Below are positions 1-7,522 of a stretch of DNA of 33,565 nucleotides, piece after piece. Both the position numbers and the translations under genes were made by a program. Every line of letters starts with the position of its first letter. Position 1 is the stretch's first letter. The notes beneath the pieces are model-generated. The model was not told the origin of the DNA. It did not search any database and saw only the letters and a program-made list of their open reading frames with translations. The DNA is from an uncultured Prevotella sp. (lineage in GTDB: Bacteria; Bacteroidota; Bacteroidia; Bacteroidales; Bacteroidaceae), in the NCBI GenBank assembly GCA_905236875.1, contig CAJOQT010000019.1, positions 1 through 33,565 of the forward strand, given 5' to 3'.

Positions 1-282
1 AGAGTCACCATCGTTCTGATAGCACTTGGCGGCGTTGATACCACCCTGAGCAGCGATAGAGTGAGCACGACGGGGAGAGTCCTGAATACACAGGTTGATC
101 ACATTGAAGCCCATCTCACCGAGTGAAGCAGCTGCAGAGGCACCAGCCAGACCGGTACCAACGACGATAACGTCAAGCTTCAGCTTGTTCTTCGGATTGA
201 CAAGACGCTGATGAGCCTTATATTCCTTCCATTTCTCAGGCACCGGACCTGCAGGAATCTTAGAATCAATTACTTTAGCCAT
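1..282 (-). CDS. sdhA: Succinate dehydrogenase/fumarate reductase flavoprotein subunit (5' part only)
   Basis: Only the first 94 codons are present; the gene runs off the left edge. The reading frame starts [18 protein letters not shown] and reaches an FAD-binding dinucleotide fold, [21 protein letters not shown] (about residues 38-58), followed by the [17 protein letters not shown] segment. That segment is characteristic of the SdhA/FrdA flavoprotein, which carries covalent FAD and interconverts succinate and fumarate on the cytoplasmic face of the membrane. The gene lies 41 bp downstream of sdhC on the same strand, the usual sdhC-sdhA-sdhB order in Bacteroidota, so sdhB is expected beyond the left edge. 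It is probably transcribed from the sdhC promoter. Whether the complex works mainly as a fumarate reductase or a succinate dehydrogenase cannot be told from this fragment. Confidence 0.93.
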   Translation of the reverse strand, partial: MAKVIDSKIPAGPVPEKWKEYKAHQRLVNPKNKLKLDVIVVGTGLAGASAAASLGEMGFNVINLCIQDSPRRAHSIAAQGGINAAKCYQNDGDS

Positions 283-323
283 AACTTTAATTTTCGTTTT
301 GGGGATTTTCGATTTTCGATTTA

Positions 324-1289
324 TTAGCACTTGCAGTCCTTACACTGGCAGGGATCGCACTTGCAACCAGTTTTCTCTGCGCACTTGCAGTCCTCACACT
401 CACAAGGATCGCACTTACAAGCCTTCTCGGCATCACACTGACAGGGGTCACACTTGCAGTCCTCACACTTGCAACCTTCTGCCTTCTTGCAGCAGTCGTC
501 AGTTTTTTTGCAACCTTCTGTCATCTCACAGCAGTCTGGGTGTGCTTTGTCGCAAGCATGTGGCTTCACGCATTCAGTCTTTGCCTTACAGCCATCGGCT
601 GTGCCCTCACAGCAGAGACTCGGAGCGCACTTGAAAGCGAAAGCCAGAATAACAGCCAGGAAGCCCAGAGCAAGGAGTGAAACGTAGATGTTACCAATCA
701 TACGCCAGCGGCAAAACCATACCTTACCACTAACACCCAGCGTCTGCATAGCTGACCAAAAGCCGTGAGTAAGGTGGAACCAGAGTGCCACAATCCAGAT
801 GACATAGAGCACAGCATAAACGGGACATGAGAATGTCTCTACAATCCATCCAAAACCGTCACCAGGAGCATGAGCCAGTCCTTCAATATGGAACAACTCG
901 GCAAACATCATGTTGTACCAGAAGTTGAACAAGTGAAGCAACAAGCCAAGGCAAACAATAATACCCAGAACGAGCATGTTCTGCGATGCCCATTCCACCT
1001 TCGACGGCTTGTCGGTTACTGCATAACGCTCCGTACCACGTGCACGACGGTTCTGTGCCGTGAGGATAAAAGCGTAAACAATGTGAACCACAGCAAGTGC
1101 GGCCAGGCCGAGCGTTGCAACAACGGCATACCAATTGGCGCCGAGCAACTCACAAATCATGTTGTATGCCTCACCCGATATCAGCGCAACAATGTTCATG
1201 GCACAATGGAATGTGAGGAACAGAATCAGCGCGATACCCGTGACGGACATCACAACCTTTCGGCCAACAGAAGAATTAAATAACCACAT
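324..1289 (-). CDS. sdhC: Succinate dehydrogenase/fumarate reductase cytochrome b subunit with Cys-rich C-terminal tail
   Basis: 321 residues. Residues 1-220 form a five-helix membrane cytochrome b of the SdhC b558 type. Histidines 28, 69, 119 and 172/175 lie in membrane segments and are the likely ligands of two b hemes. This subunit anchors SdhAB and passes electrons to or from menaquinone. The family normally ends near 220-230 residues, right after the fifth helix (about 197-219). Here the frame continues for 101 more residues containing 29 cysteines, rich in Lys, Asp and Glu, with CKC, CxC and CC motifs. The end of the tail is three 13-residue modules at 273-285, 291-303 and 309-321 (pattern CKCDPCxCxDCKC), separated by 5-residue linkers (18-residue period). 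By the known topology of diheme fumarate reductase anchors, the tail would face the periplasm (inference). First gene of the operon with sdhA; a good promoter lies about 120 bp upstream. Confidence 0.93.
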   Translation of the reverse strand: MWLFNSSVGRKVVMSVTGIALILFLTFHCAMNIVALISGEAYNMICELLGANWYAVVATLGLAALAVVHIVYAFILTAQNRRARGTERYAVTDKPSKVEWASQNMLVLGIIVCLGLLLHLFNFWYNMMFAELFHIEGLAHAPGDGFGWIVETFSCPVYAVLYVIWIVALWFHLTHGFWSAMQTLGVSGKVWFCRWRMIGNIYVSLLALGFLAVILAFAFKCAPSLCCEGTADGCKAKTECVKPHACDKAHPDCCEMTEGCKKTDDCCKKAEGCKCEDCKCDPCQCDAEKACKCDPCECEDCKCAEKTGCKCDPCQCKDCKC

Positions 1290-1407
1290 AATTGATTGAA
1301 ATTTAAATATTTAAATTGTTAATAATGATTTTTCGTAGTATGAATTCCTGCCTCACGGCAACAAAACGAATACTTAAAAATAGGTACGCTCACGCGTGTT
1401 TAGGCTA

Positions 1408-1438
1408 CAAAATTAATACAAAATAATGAAATGTCAAA
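1408..1438 (-). promoter_or_regulatory. Promoter for sdhC-sdhA
   Basis: On the minus strand, TTTG (1438-1435), a 19-bp spacer and TAATTTTG (1415-1408) match the Bacteroidota housekeeping sigma pattern (TTTG, 19-21 bp, TAnnTTTG) exactly. The predicted leader before the sdhC start at 1289 is about 110 nt. Confidence 0.75.
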
Positions 1439-1489
1439 AGCTTTTGAAAAGAAAATGCAAAAAAATTCATACAGAAAATCATCTTTTCT

Positions 1490-1520
1490 TTTGTTCTGTG
1501 CCCGATTTTTTGTAAATTTG
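1490..1520 (+). promoter_or_regulatory. Promoter for the P-loop/CYTH gene and mnmG
   Basis: TTTG (1490-1493), a 19-bp spacer and TAAATTTG (1513-1520) match the Bacteroidota consensus. The start codon at 1543 gives a very short leader. It is divergent from the sdhC promoter, about 50 bp away. Confidence 0.75.
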
Positions 1521-1542
1521 CAGGGCATTACAAACAAAAGAC

Positions 1543-2649
1543 ATGAAGGAAATAAAGCGAATCGTTCTCACTGGCGGTCCTTGCGCAGGTAAGACCACTG
1601 CCCTTGTCAGAGTCATTGAACACTTCTCCAGCAGAGGTTTCAAAGTGTTTACCATCCCTGAAGTACCCACCATGTTTACGCAGGCGGGCATGGACTATCT
1701 AACCAAAAACCAGCGCTTCTTCTATGAAGGAGAAAAGGCTACGCTCGAAATGCAGCTGGCCCTGGAAGACAAGTTCATGCGCATGGCGCAGACTCTCGAC
1801 TGCCCATGCGTCATTGTTTGCGACCGTGGTGCGATGGACATCTCAGCCTATATGAAGCCTGAGTTGTGGGAGGAGTTGACCAAAGACGTGGGCACCAATA
1901 CCACAGAATTGCGTGACGAACGCTATGATGCTGTACTCCACCTGGTCAGTGCCGCTGACGGTGCCGAGCAGTTCTACACTACCAGCAACAATGCCAGCCG
2001 CAACGAGAAAGCTGACGAACAGGGACTACAGATTGCCCGTATGCTGGACAAGCGTGTCATCGAGGCTTGGACAGGTCATCCCCATCTGCGCGTCATCAAC
2101 AACAACGAAGACTTCGATGCCAAGCTGAACCGTGTACTGAAGGAAATCAGCAGCGTCCTGGGACTGCCACAGCTTATCGAGGAGGAGCGCAAATACATCG
2201 TCACGGTAACGGGCGATATTCCTGCCGACAGCATTGAGAGCGACATCACGCAGACCTATCTGGTCGGTGAGCCTGGTGCGGAGATTCGTCTGCGCCGTCG
2301 CGAATGGGCAGGAAAGTTTGTCAATGTACACACAACGAAAATGAGAATCTCACCGACAGAGGAGCTTGTTACTGAACGTCAGATCTCTAACAACCTCTAC
2401 CAGAGCATGATGCAGCAGGCAGACCCCTATCGGCAGACCATCCATAAACTTCGCAAGAGCTTTATTTGGAAAGGCCAGTACTTCGAACTCGACTTTTATC
2501 AGGAGCCGCATCAGGGTCTTGTCATTCTTGAGACTAAGGGCATCCGTCGTCATGAGGACGTGAAGTTCCCGCCATTCCTGAAAGTTGTCGAGGACATCAC
2601 AGGAAACACCAAGTACTATAACCACAACCTGGCACTGGCAAGACAGTAA
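1543..2649 (+). CDS. P-loop ATPase (AAA_28-like) fused to a CYTH domain
   Basis: 368 residues. The N-terminal half is a small P-loop NTPase/kinase-like domain with Walker A GGPCAGKTT at residues 11-19 and a hydrophobic strand ending in a conserved acidic residue (VIVCDRGAMD, about 90-99). From about residue 212 it becomes a CYTH (triphosphate tunnel) domain. It shows the opening ExExK signature (E213, E215, K217), the charged strand EIRLRRRE near 257-264 and a late acidic strand LVILETKG. CYTH domains bind triphosphates or polyphosphate with a metal. The same two-domain order is known in the TTD14 protein family of animals; that link is from memory and not tested here. The substrate is unknown. 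The gene opens a transcription unit 31 bp ahead of mnmG. The ATG at 1543 is favoured because it directly precedes the P-loop strand and lies just after a consensus promoter. Confidence 0.82.
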   Translation: MKEIKRIVLTGGPCAGKTTALVRVIEHFSSRGFKVFTIPEVPTMFTQAGMDYLTKNQRFFYEGEKATLEMQLALEDKFMRMAQTLDCPCVIVCDRGAMDISAYMKPELWEELTKDVGTNTTELRDERYDAVLHLVSAADGAEQFYTTSNNASRNEKADEQGLQIARMLDKRVIEAWTGHPHLRVINNNEDFDAKLNRVLKEISSVLGLPQLIEEERKYIVTVTGDIPADSIESDITQTYLVGEPGAEIRLRRREWAGKFVNVHTTKMRISPTEELVTERQISNNLYQSMMQQADPYRQTIHKLRKSFIWKGQYFELDFYQEPHQGLVILETKGIRRHEDVKFPPFLKVVEDITGNTKYYNHNLALARQ

Positions 2650-2680
2650 GGGTCATTCACCGAAAGAATACGTAACAGCT

Positions 2681-4648
2681 ATGATTCTGAAGTACGATGT
2701 TCTCGTTATCGGTGGCGGACATGCCGGCTGTGAGGCCGCTACGGCAGCAGCCAATATGGGTGCCAAGACCTGTCTGGTCACCATGGACATGAACAAGATT
2801 GCGCAGATGTCGTGCAACCCTGCCGTCGGCGGCATTGCCAAAGGTCAGATTGTACGCGAGATTGATGCGTTGGGTGGACAGATGGGACTTGTTACTGACG
2901 CTACAGCCATCCAGTTTCGCATGCTCAATCGCGGCAAAGGCCCTGCCGTCTGGAGTCCGCGTGCCCAGTGCGATCGTGGCAAATTCATCTGGGAATGGCG
3001 CCGTGTACTTGACGAAACGCCCAATCTCGACATCTGGCAGGACCAGGCCGAGGAGCTGCTTGTAGAAAAAGCCTCCCTTTCTTCCCTCAAGGGGGACACA
3101 ATAGTTCCAAAAGGTAATGAGGCTCCCTCGGGGGCGATAGGGGGTGCTGTCATAGGCGTCCGGACCATCTGGGGCTGCGAGCTACGTGCCAAGGCCGTCA
3201 TCATTACTGCCGGCACTTTCCTCAACGGACTGCTGCACATCGGACGGAAGATGGTGCCAGGAGGACGCATTGCAGAACCCGCTGTCACCCATTTCACCGA
3301 AAGTATCACCCGACATGGCATCCGTTCTGCCCGTATGAAGACAGGCACCCCTGTGCGTCTTGACAAGCGGACCGTCCATTTTGAAGACATGGAGATACAG
3401 GACGGAGAAAATGACTTCCATCAGTTCAGTTTCATGGGCGAGCACAGAATTCTGAAACAGCTGCCCTGCTGGATGTGCTATACCAATCCTGAAGTACATG
3501 AGACTCTGCGTACAGGACTTGCAGACTCCCCACTCTACAATGGTCAGATACAGTCGATAGGACCACGTTATTGTCCGTCGATAGAGACCAAGCTGGTGAC
3601 CTTTCCAGACAAGGACCAGCACTTGTTGTTCCTGGAACCGGAAGGTGAGACGACGAACGAGATGTACCTCAATGGCTTCTCTTCGAGTCTGCCGATGGAA
3701 GTTCAGATTGCAGCCCTACGAAAGATTCCGGGACTACGCGATGCCAAGGCTTATCGTCCAGGCTATGCCATTGAATACGACTTCTTCGACCCCACGCAGC
3801 TGAAGCACTCGCTGGAATCGAAAATTATAGAAGGACTCTTCATGGCTGGACAGGTAAATGGAACTACCGGCTACGAAGAAGCAGGATGTCAGGGTACGAT
3901 AGCTGGCATCAATGCAGCGCTGAAAGCTGGTTCTGCAGGCTGCTGCAGTACAGCAACAGACAAGACCTTCACGCTAGCAAGGGACGAAGCCTATATCGGC
4001 GTACTCATCGATGATCTGGTTACAAAGGGCGTTGACGAACCCTATCGTATGTTTACCTCCAGAGCTGAATACCGCATCCTGCTCAGACAGGACGATGCCG
4101 ATGCCCGCCTGACGGAAAAGGCATACGAACTGGGACTGGCCAAGCGCGAACGCTATGACAGATGGATGGAAAAGAAGAAACAGGTAGAAGCCATCGAGTC
4201 TTTCTGTCAGCAGACACCCATCAAAGCCAAGGACGTCAATGACGGACTGACACAGTTAGGCACAACCCCACTCGAACGAGGATGCCGTCTCATTGATCTG
4301 GTCAGCCGTCCACAGCTCTCCCTCAACAACCTCAGTGACATCGTCCCATCGCTCAAAGAATTCCTGAATGGCATCGACGACCGCAAGGAAGAAATCATCG
4401 AAGCCGCAGAAATACGCATCAAATACAAGGGATATATTGACAGAGAACGCATGGTTGCAGAAAAGATGCACAGACTGGAAAGCATCAGAATCAAGGGACA
4501 CTTCAACTACATGGAGATGAACTCACTCTCTACAGAAGCACGTCAGAAGCTGACAGCCATCGAACCGGAAACACTCGCTCAAGCCAGCCGTATCCCGGGC
4601 GTTTCACCCAGCGACATCAACGTCCTGCTCGTTCTCATGGGAAGATAG
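2681..4648 (+). CDS. mnmG: tRNA uridine-5-carboxymethylaminomethyl modification enzyme MnmG (GidA)
   Basis: 655 residues. MnmG, an FAD enzyme, works with MnmE to place carboxymethylaminomethyl groups on the wobble uridine of tRNAs. The FAD fold VLVIGGGHAGCEAA sits at residues 7-20. Family blocks follow: MSCNPAVGGIAKG, KTGTPVRLD, GPRYCPSIETK, FLEPEG, RPGYAIEYDF, GQVNGTTGYEEA and PYRMFTSRAEYRILLRQDDAD, ending with SRIPGVSPSDINVLLVLM. The start at 2681 is preferred over upstream in-frame codons because it directly precedes the FAD strand; the earlier region overlaps the preceding gene. The protein is about 25 residues longer than usual. The excess is a low-complexity insert at about residues 131-156, between ELLVEK and VIGVRT, where relatives have a short hairpin turn. 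The DNA for the insert is a palindromic repeat related to one in leuS. Downstream comes a parS site. Confidence 0.96.
   Translation: MILKYDVLVIGGGHAGCEAATAAANMGAKTCLVTMDMNKIAQMSCNPAVGGIAKGQIVREIDALGGQMGLVTDATAIQFRMLNRGKGPAVWSPRAQCDRGKFIWEWRRVLDETPNLDIWQDQAEELLVEKASLSSLKGDTIVPKGNEAPSGAIGGAVIGVRTIWGCELRAKAVIITAGTFLNGLLHIGRKMVPGGRIAEPAVTHFTESITRHGIRSARMKTGTPVRLDKRTVHFEDMEIQDGENDFHQFSFMGEHRILKQLPCWMCYTNPEVHETLRTGLADSPLYNGQIQSIGPRYCPSIETKLVTFPDKDQHLLFLEPEGETTNEMYLNGFSSSLPMEVQIAALRKIPGLRDAKAYRPGYAIEYDFFDPTQLKHSLESKIIEGLFMAGQVNGTTGYEEAGCQGTIAGINAALKAGSAGCCSTATDKTFTLARDEAYIGVLIDDLVTKGVDEPYRMFTSRAEYRILLRQDDADARLTEKAYELGLAKRERYDRWMEKKKQVEAIESFCQQTPIKAKDVNDGLTQLGTTPLERGCRLIDLVSRPQLSLNNLSDIVPSLKEFLNGIDDRKEEIIEAAEIRIKYKGYIDRERMVAEKMHRLESIRIKGHFNYMEMNSLSTEARQKLTAIEPETLAQASRIPGVSPSDINVLLVLMGR
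3071..3149 (+). repeat. GC-rich palindromic element inserted in frame in mnmG
   Basis: About 79 bp with two G/C-run hairpin halves (CCCTCAAGGGGG, and CTCCCTCGGGGG followed by a second G run) around a short AT-richer core. It shares the 11-mer AGGGGGACACA (3090-3100) and the 9-mer TCGGGGGCG (3128-3136) with the leuS insert, in the same order on opposite strands. The start-to-start distance of these words is 38 bp here and 29 bp in leuS, a difference divisible by three. It encodes about 26 extra residues and no stop. Confidence 0.75.
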
Positions 4649-4671
4649 GAGATCGGGAAAATGAGCGAGGA

Positions 4672-4687
4672 TGTTTCACGTGAAACA
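4672..4687. promoter_or_regulatory. parS: parS, ParB-binding centromere site 1
   Basis: TGTTTCACGTGAAACA is a perfect 16-bp palindrome, identical to the consensus chromosomal parS bound by ParB/Spo0J across many bacteria. It lies between mnmG and apt. A second identical copy is 653 bp away. Chromosomal parS sites cluster near the replication origin. Confidence 0.92.
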
Positions 4688-4744
4688 AAAAGCAGTATAT
4701 GGCTTATCCAAGTAACTTATAAATGAACTATAAATAAAAGATTT

Positions 4745-5275
4745 ATGAACAACAAGACATTATTGGCAAATCTTCGATGCATTAAGGACTTTCCGCAGAA
4801 AGGCATCAACTTCCGTGACGTTACCACCCTGTTCAAGAATCCCGCTTGCGTACAGATCATGGTGGACGAACTCTATGAAATCTACAAGGACAAAGGCATC
4901 ACGAAGATCGTTGGAATCGAGAGTCGCGGTTTCGTGATGGCTTCGGCACTCGCCGTTAAACTGGGTGCAGGTATCGTACTCTGTCGTAAGCCAGGAAAAC
5001 TGCCTGCAGCTACCATTCAAGAAAGCTACACGAAGGAATACGGCGAAGACACCATTGAGATTCATGAGGATGCCATCAACGACAAAGACGTGGTTCTGCT
5101 TCATGACGACCTGCTGGCTACCGGTGGCACCATGAAGGCTGCCGTCAATCTGGTCAGGAAGTTCAACCCACGCAAGATCTACCTCAACTTCATCATCGAA
5201 ATCACAGACGAGGGACTGCATGGGCGAGATATCTTTGATGAGGACACAGAAATCACTACCCTGATTCGCGTATAG
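4745..5275 (+). CDS. apt: Adenine phosphoribosyltransferase
   Basis: 176 residues, the usual length. The enzyme salvages adenine by converting it with PRPP to AMP in the cytoplasm. The PRPP-binding signature VVLLHDDLLATGGTMKAA lies at about residues 116-133. The N-terminal block DFPQKGINFRDVTTLF and the segment IVGIESRGFVMASALAVKLGAG are typical of Apt. The gene stands alone between two parS sites, 96 bp after mnmG and 68 bp before uvrC, all on the plus strand. I see no consensus promoter directly upstream, so read-through from mnmG is plausible. Confidence 0.96.
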   Translation: MNNKTLLANLRCIKDFPQKGINFRDVTTLFKNPACVQIMVDELYEIYKDKGITKIVGIESRGFVMASALAVKLGAGIVLCRKPGKLPAATIQESYTKEYGEDTIEIHEDAINDKDVVLLHDDLLATGGTMKAAVNLVRKFNPRKIYLNFIIEITDEGLHGRDIFDEDTEITTLIRV

Positions 5276-5284
5276 TTCCAAAGA

Positions 5285-5322
5285 GTTGGCTGATACCGTA
5301 GTAGTGACACTATCAGCTCAAC
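5285..5322 (+). terminator. Stem-loop after apt, possible attenuator
   Basis: GTTGGCTGATA (5285-5295) pairs with TATCAGC-t-CAAC (5311-5322), an 11-bp stem with one bulged base and a 15-nt loop. There is no T-run, so a classical intrinsic terminator is not certain. It lies between the apt stop and the second parS. Confidence 0.4.
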
Positions 5323-5324
5323 AA

Positions 5325-5340
5325 TGTTTCACGTGAAACA
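5325..5340. promoter_or_regulatory. parS: parS, ParB-binding centromere site 2
   Basis: A second perfect TGTTTCACGTGAAACA. It ends three bases before the uvrC start codon (5344), so it occupies the uvrC translation-initiation region. ParB bound here could affect uvrC expression; that is inference. Confidence 0.92.
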
Positions 5341-5343
5341 AAG

Positions 5344-7176
5344 ATGACGAAAAGAGAGGACGAGGAAAGACTGGAGCGACTGAAGCAGATAGTCAGCAGG
5401 CTGCCACACAAGCCCGGCAGCTACCAGTTTTATGACGACACAAAGACCATCATCTATGTGGGTAAGGCGAAAGACCTCAAGGCGAGGGTATCGTCTTACT
5501 TCCACACAGAGGTAGATCGTTTTAAGACCAAGGTTCTCGTCTCCAAAATCCAAGACATCAGCTATACGGTGGTCAACACGGAAGAAGACGCTCTATTGCT
5601 TGAAAATTCACTCATCAAGAAATACAGCCCACGCTACAATGTACTCTTAAAAGACGGCAAGACATATCCCAGCATCTGCGTCACCAATGAGTACTTTCCC
5701 CGCATCTTCAAGACACGTACCATCAACAAAAAATGGGGCACCTACTACGGCCCCTACTCTCACCTTGGCAGCATGTATGCCGTGCTGGACATCATCAAGG
5801 AGCTGTACCACCCACGCACCTGCAGACAACCCATCACAAAAGAAGGTGTTGAGACAGGAAAATACAAGGTGTGCCTGGACTACCACATCAAGAAATGCAT
5901 GGGTCCGTGCATGGGCAAACAGAGCTGGGAGGACTACCAGAAGAACATCGCTAAGGCAAAGGAGATTCTGAAGGGGAACACCCGTCAAATCCTGCGTGAA
6001 CTGAAGGACGAAATGCTCCGACTCAGCGAAGAACTACGCTTCGAAGTAGCAGAGGAGGTGAAACGGAAATACTTTGCTCTTGACTCCTTCGTTAGCAAAA
6101 GCGAGGTCGTCAGCCATACCATCAACAAAGTTGATGTCTTCTCAATCATATCAGACGAAAAGACGGCCTATATCAACTACCTGCATGTCTCTAACGGCAG
6201 CATCAACCAAAGTTTCACTATTGAATACAAGAAGAGGCTCAACGAGACAGACGAGGAGCTGTTACAGTTGGGCATCGTGGAACTGAGGGAGCGCTTTGGA
6301 AGCGATGCGAAGGAGGTAATTGTCCCCATGGAAATGCAGGAAACACTGGGACAAGTGACCTTTACCGTGCCCAAGTTGGGTGACAAGAAAACGCTACTGG
6401 AACTGTCGATGATGAACTGCAAACAGTACAAGTTCGACCGCCTGAAACAGGCAGAGAAGTTGAATCCGGAGCAGAAACAGGTACGCCTGATGAAGGAGCT
6501 GCAGGAGAAGCTGCACCTGCCCTCCCTACCCTATCACATCGAGTGTTTCGACAACTCGAACATATCTGGTACAGATGCCGTTGCAGCCTGCGTGGTTTTC
6601 AAGAAGATGAAACCCTCGAAGAGCGACTACAAGCGGTACAACATCAAGACCGTCGAGGGACCTGATGACTATGCCTCCATGAAGGAGGTAGTAGGGAGGC
6701 GCTACCAACGCCTCATACAGGAACAGCAGCCCCTACCCGATCTCATCGTTGCCGATGGCGGCAAGGGTCAGATGGAGGTGATCCGTCAAGTAATCCAGGA
6801 CGAATTAGGGCTGGATATTCCTATTGCCGGACTTGCCAAGGATAACCGTCACCGTACGAATGAGCTGCTTTATGGCTTCCCGCCAATGAGCATCCAGTTG
6901 AAGACGGACAGCGAGCTTTTCCACGTATTGACACAGTTACAGGACGAGGTACACAGGTTTGCCATCGAATTCCACAGAAACAAGCGTTCTAAACATGCCT
7001 TGGAGTCGGAGCTTGACGGCATCAAGGGCATCGGACCAAAAACGCGTGACGAGCTTCTAAACGAGCTTAAATCGGTTCGTAGAATACGTGAGACGGATGT
7101 GGAGACGCTGTCGGAAATAATCGGGCGAGCCAAGGCGGAAATAGTGTACCGGCACTTCCATAAAACGGAAACGTAA
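5344..7176 (+). CDS. uvrC: Excinuclease ABC subunit C
   Basis: 610 residues, the normal size. UvrC makes the dual incisions on either side of UV and bulky-adduct damage, with UvrA and UvrB. The GIY-YIG nuclease domain starts at about residue 20 (GSYQFYDD and IIYVGKAKDLKARV, 25-48). A UVR segment for UvrB contact lies at about 200-235. The RNase H-like 5' incision domain has ECFDNSNISGTDAVA with D403 and a second block VADGGKGQM with D471. A C-terminal helix-hairpin-helix pair (LDGIKGIGPKTRDELL onward) ends the protein. The ATG at 5344 directly follows a parS site and precedes a normal N-terminus. A large palindrome lies between uvrC and dtd. Confidence 0.96.
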   Translation: MTKREDEERLERLKQIVSRLPHKPGSYQFYDDTKTIIYVGKAKDLKARVSSYFHTEVDRFKTKVLVSKIQDISYTVVNTEEDALLLENSLIKKYSPRYNVLLKDGKTYPSICVTNEYFPRIFKTRTINKKWGTYYGPYSHLGSMYAVLDIIKELYHPRTCRQPITKEGVETGKYKVCLDYHIKKCMGPCMGKQSWEDYQKNIAKAKEILKGNTRQILRELKDEMLRLSEELRFEVAEEVKRKYFALDSFVSKSEVVSHTINKVDVFSIISDEKTAYINYLHVSNGSINQSFTIEYKKRLNETDEELLQLGIVELRERFGSDAKEVIVPMEMQETLGQVTFTVPKLGDKKTLLELSMMNCKQYKFDRLKQAEKLNPEQKQVRLMKELQEKLHLPSLPYHIECFDNSNISGTDAVAACVVFKKMKPSKSDYKRYNIKTVEGPDDYASMKEVVGRRYQRLIQEQQPLPDLIVADGGKGQMEVIRQVIQDELGLDIPIAGLAKDNRHRTNELLYGFPPMSIQLKTDSELFHVLTQLQDEVHRFAIEFHRNKRSKHALESELDGIKGIGPKTRDELLNELKSVRRIRETDVETLSEIIGRAKAEIVYRHFHKTET

Positions 7177-7217
7177 CTTCGTTGCCAGAGAAACGTAATA
7201 CTCGATAGTATTTTGCT

Positions 7218-7392
7218 GGCGTAACGCATAACGCGTAACACGCGAAACATGAAGCAGTTTGCACTATAAATTTTATAAGTATAATCATATTAATTATTAT
7301 ATTAATATAATAATTAAAGTTGATATGAATAGTATTTTAAACAATGAAATTTACTTCATGTTTCGCGTGTTACGCGTTATGCGTGTTACGCC
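7218..7392. repeat. 175-bp nested palindrome between uvrC and dtd
   Basis: The left arm 7218-7254 and right arm 7354-7392 are near-perfect reverse complements over 37 bp; the right arm has two extra bases. Inside, 7290-7317 is a perfect 28-bp AT-only palindrome sharing the same centre (about 7304). The arms are built from variants of the heptad GCGTAAC. This accounts for most of the 346-bp gap 7177-7522; a promoter fills part of the rest. I see no gene in it. It could act as a MITE-like element or fold as a terminator for uvrC. Confidence 0.8.
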
Positions 7393-7464
7393 AAAAAATT
7401 TCCCGGCTTTGTGGACTTCATACGAAAGTGTGTTAAGAATTTTTCGTGAAGTGAATCGCGAAAA

Positions 7465-7496
7465 TTTGGTAGTTTAAAAATAATGTAGTAACTTTG
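7465..7496 (+). promoter_or_regulatory. Promoter for dtd operon
   Basis: TTTG (7465-7468), a 20-bp spacer and TAACTTTG (7489-7496) match the Bacteroidota consensus; dtd starts at 7523. Confidence 0.72.
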
Positions 7497-7522
7497 CCGT
7501 CAGAATCGAAAAACCAAAAACT

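Noticed and set aside
299..634. Plus-strand frames opposite the SdhC Cys-rich tail
   Set aside because: They arise because the repetitive tail lacks stops on the other strand; the minus-strand frame continues directly from a conserved cytochrome b.
2585..2680. Longer N-terminus for MnmG starting at 2585
   Set aside because: The extra 32 residues overlap the end of the upstream gene and are unlike MnmG; the FAD fold begins right after the ATG at 2681.
4760..5281. 173-codon open frame antisense to apt
   Set aside because: It mirrors almost the entire apt gene, which has clear PRPP-site motifs; the antisense protein shows no recognisable features.
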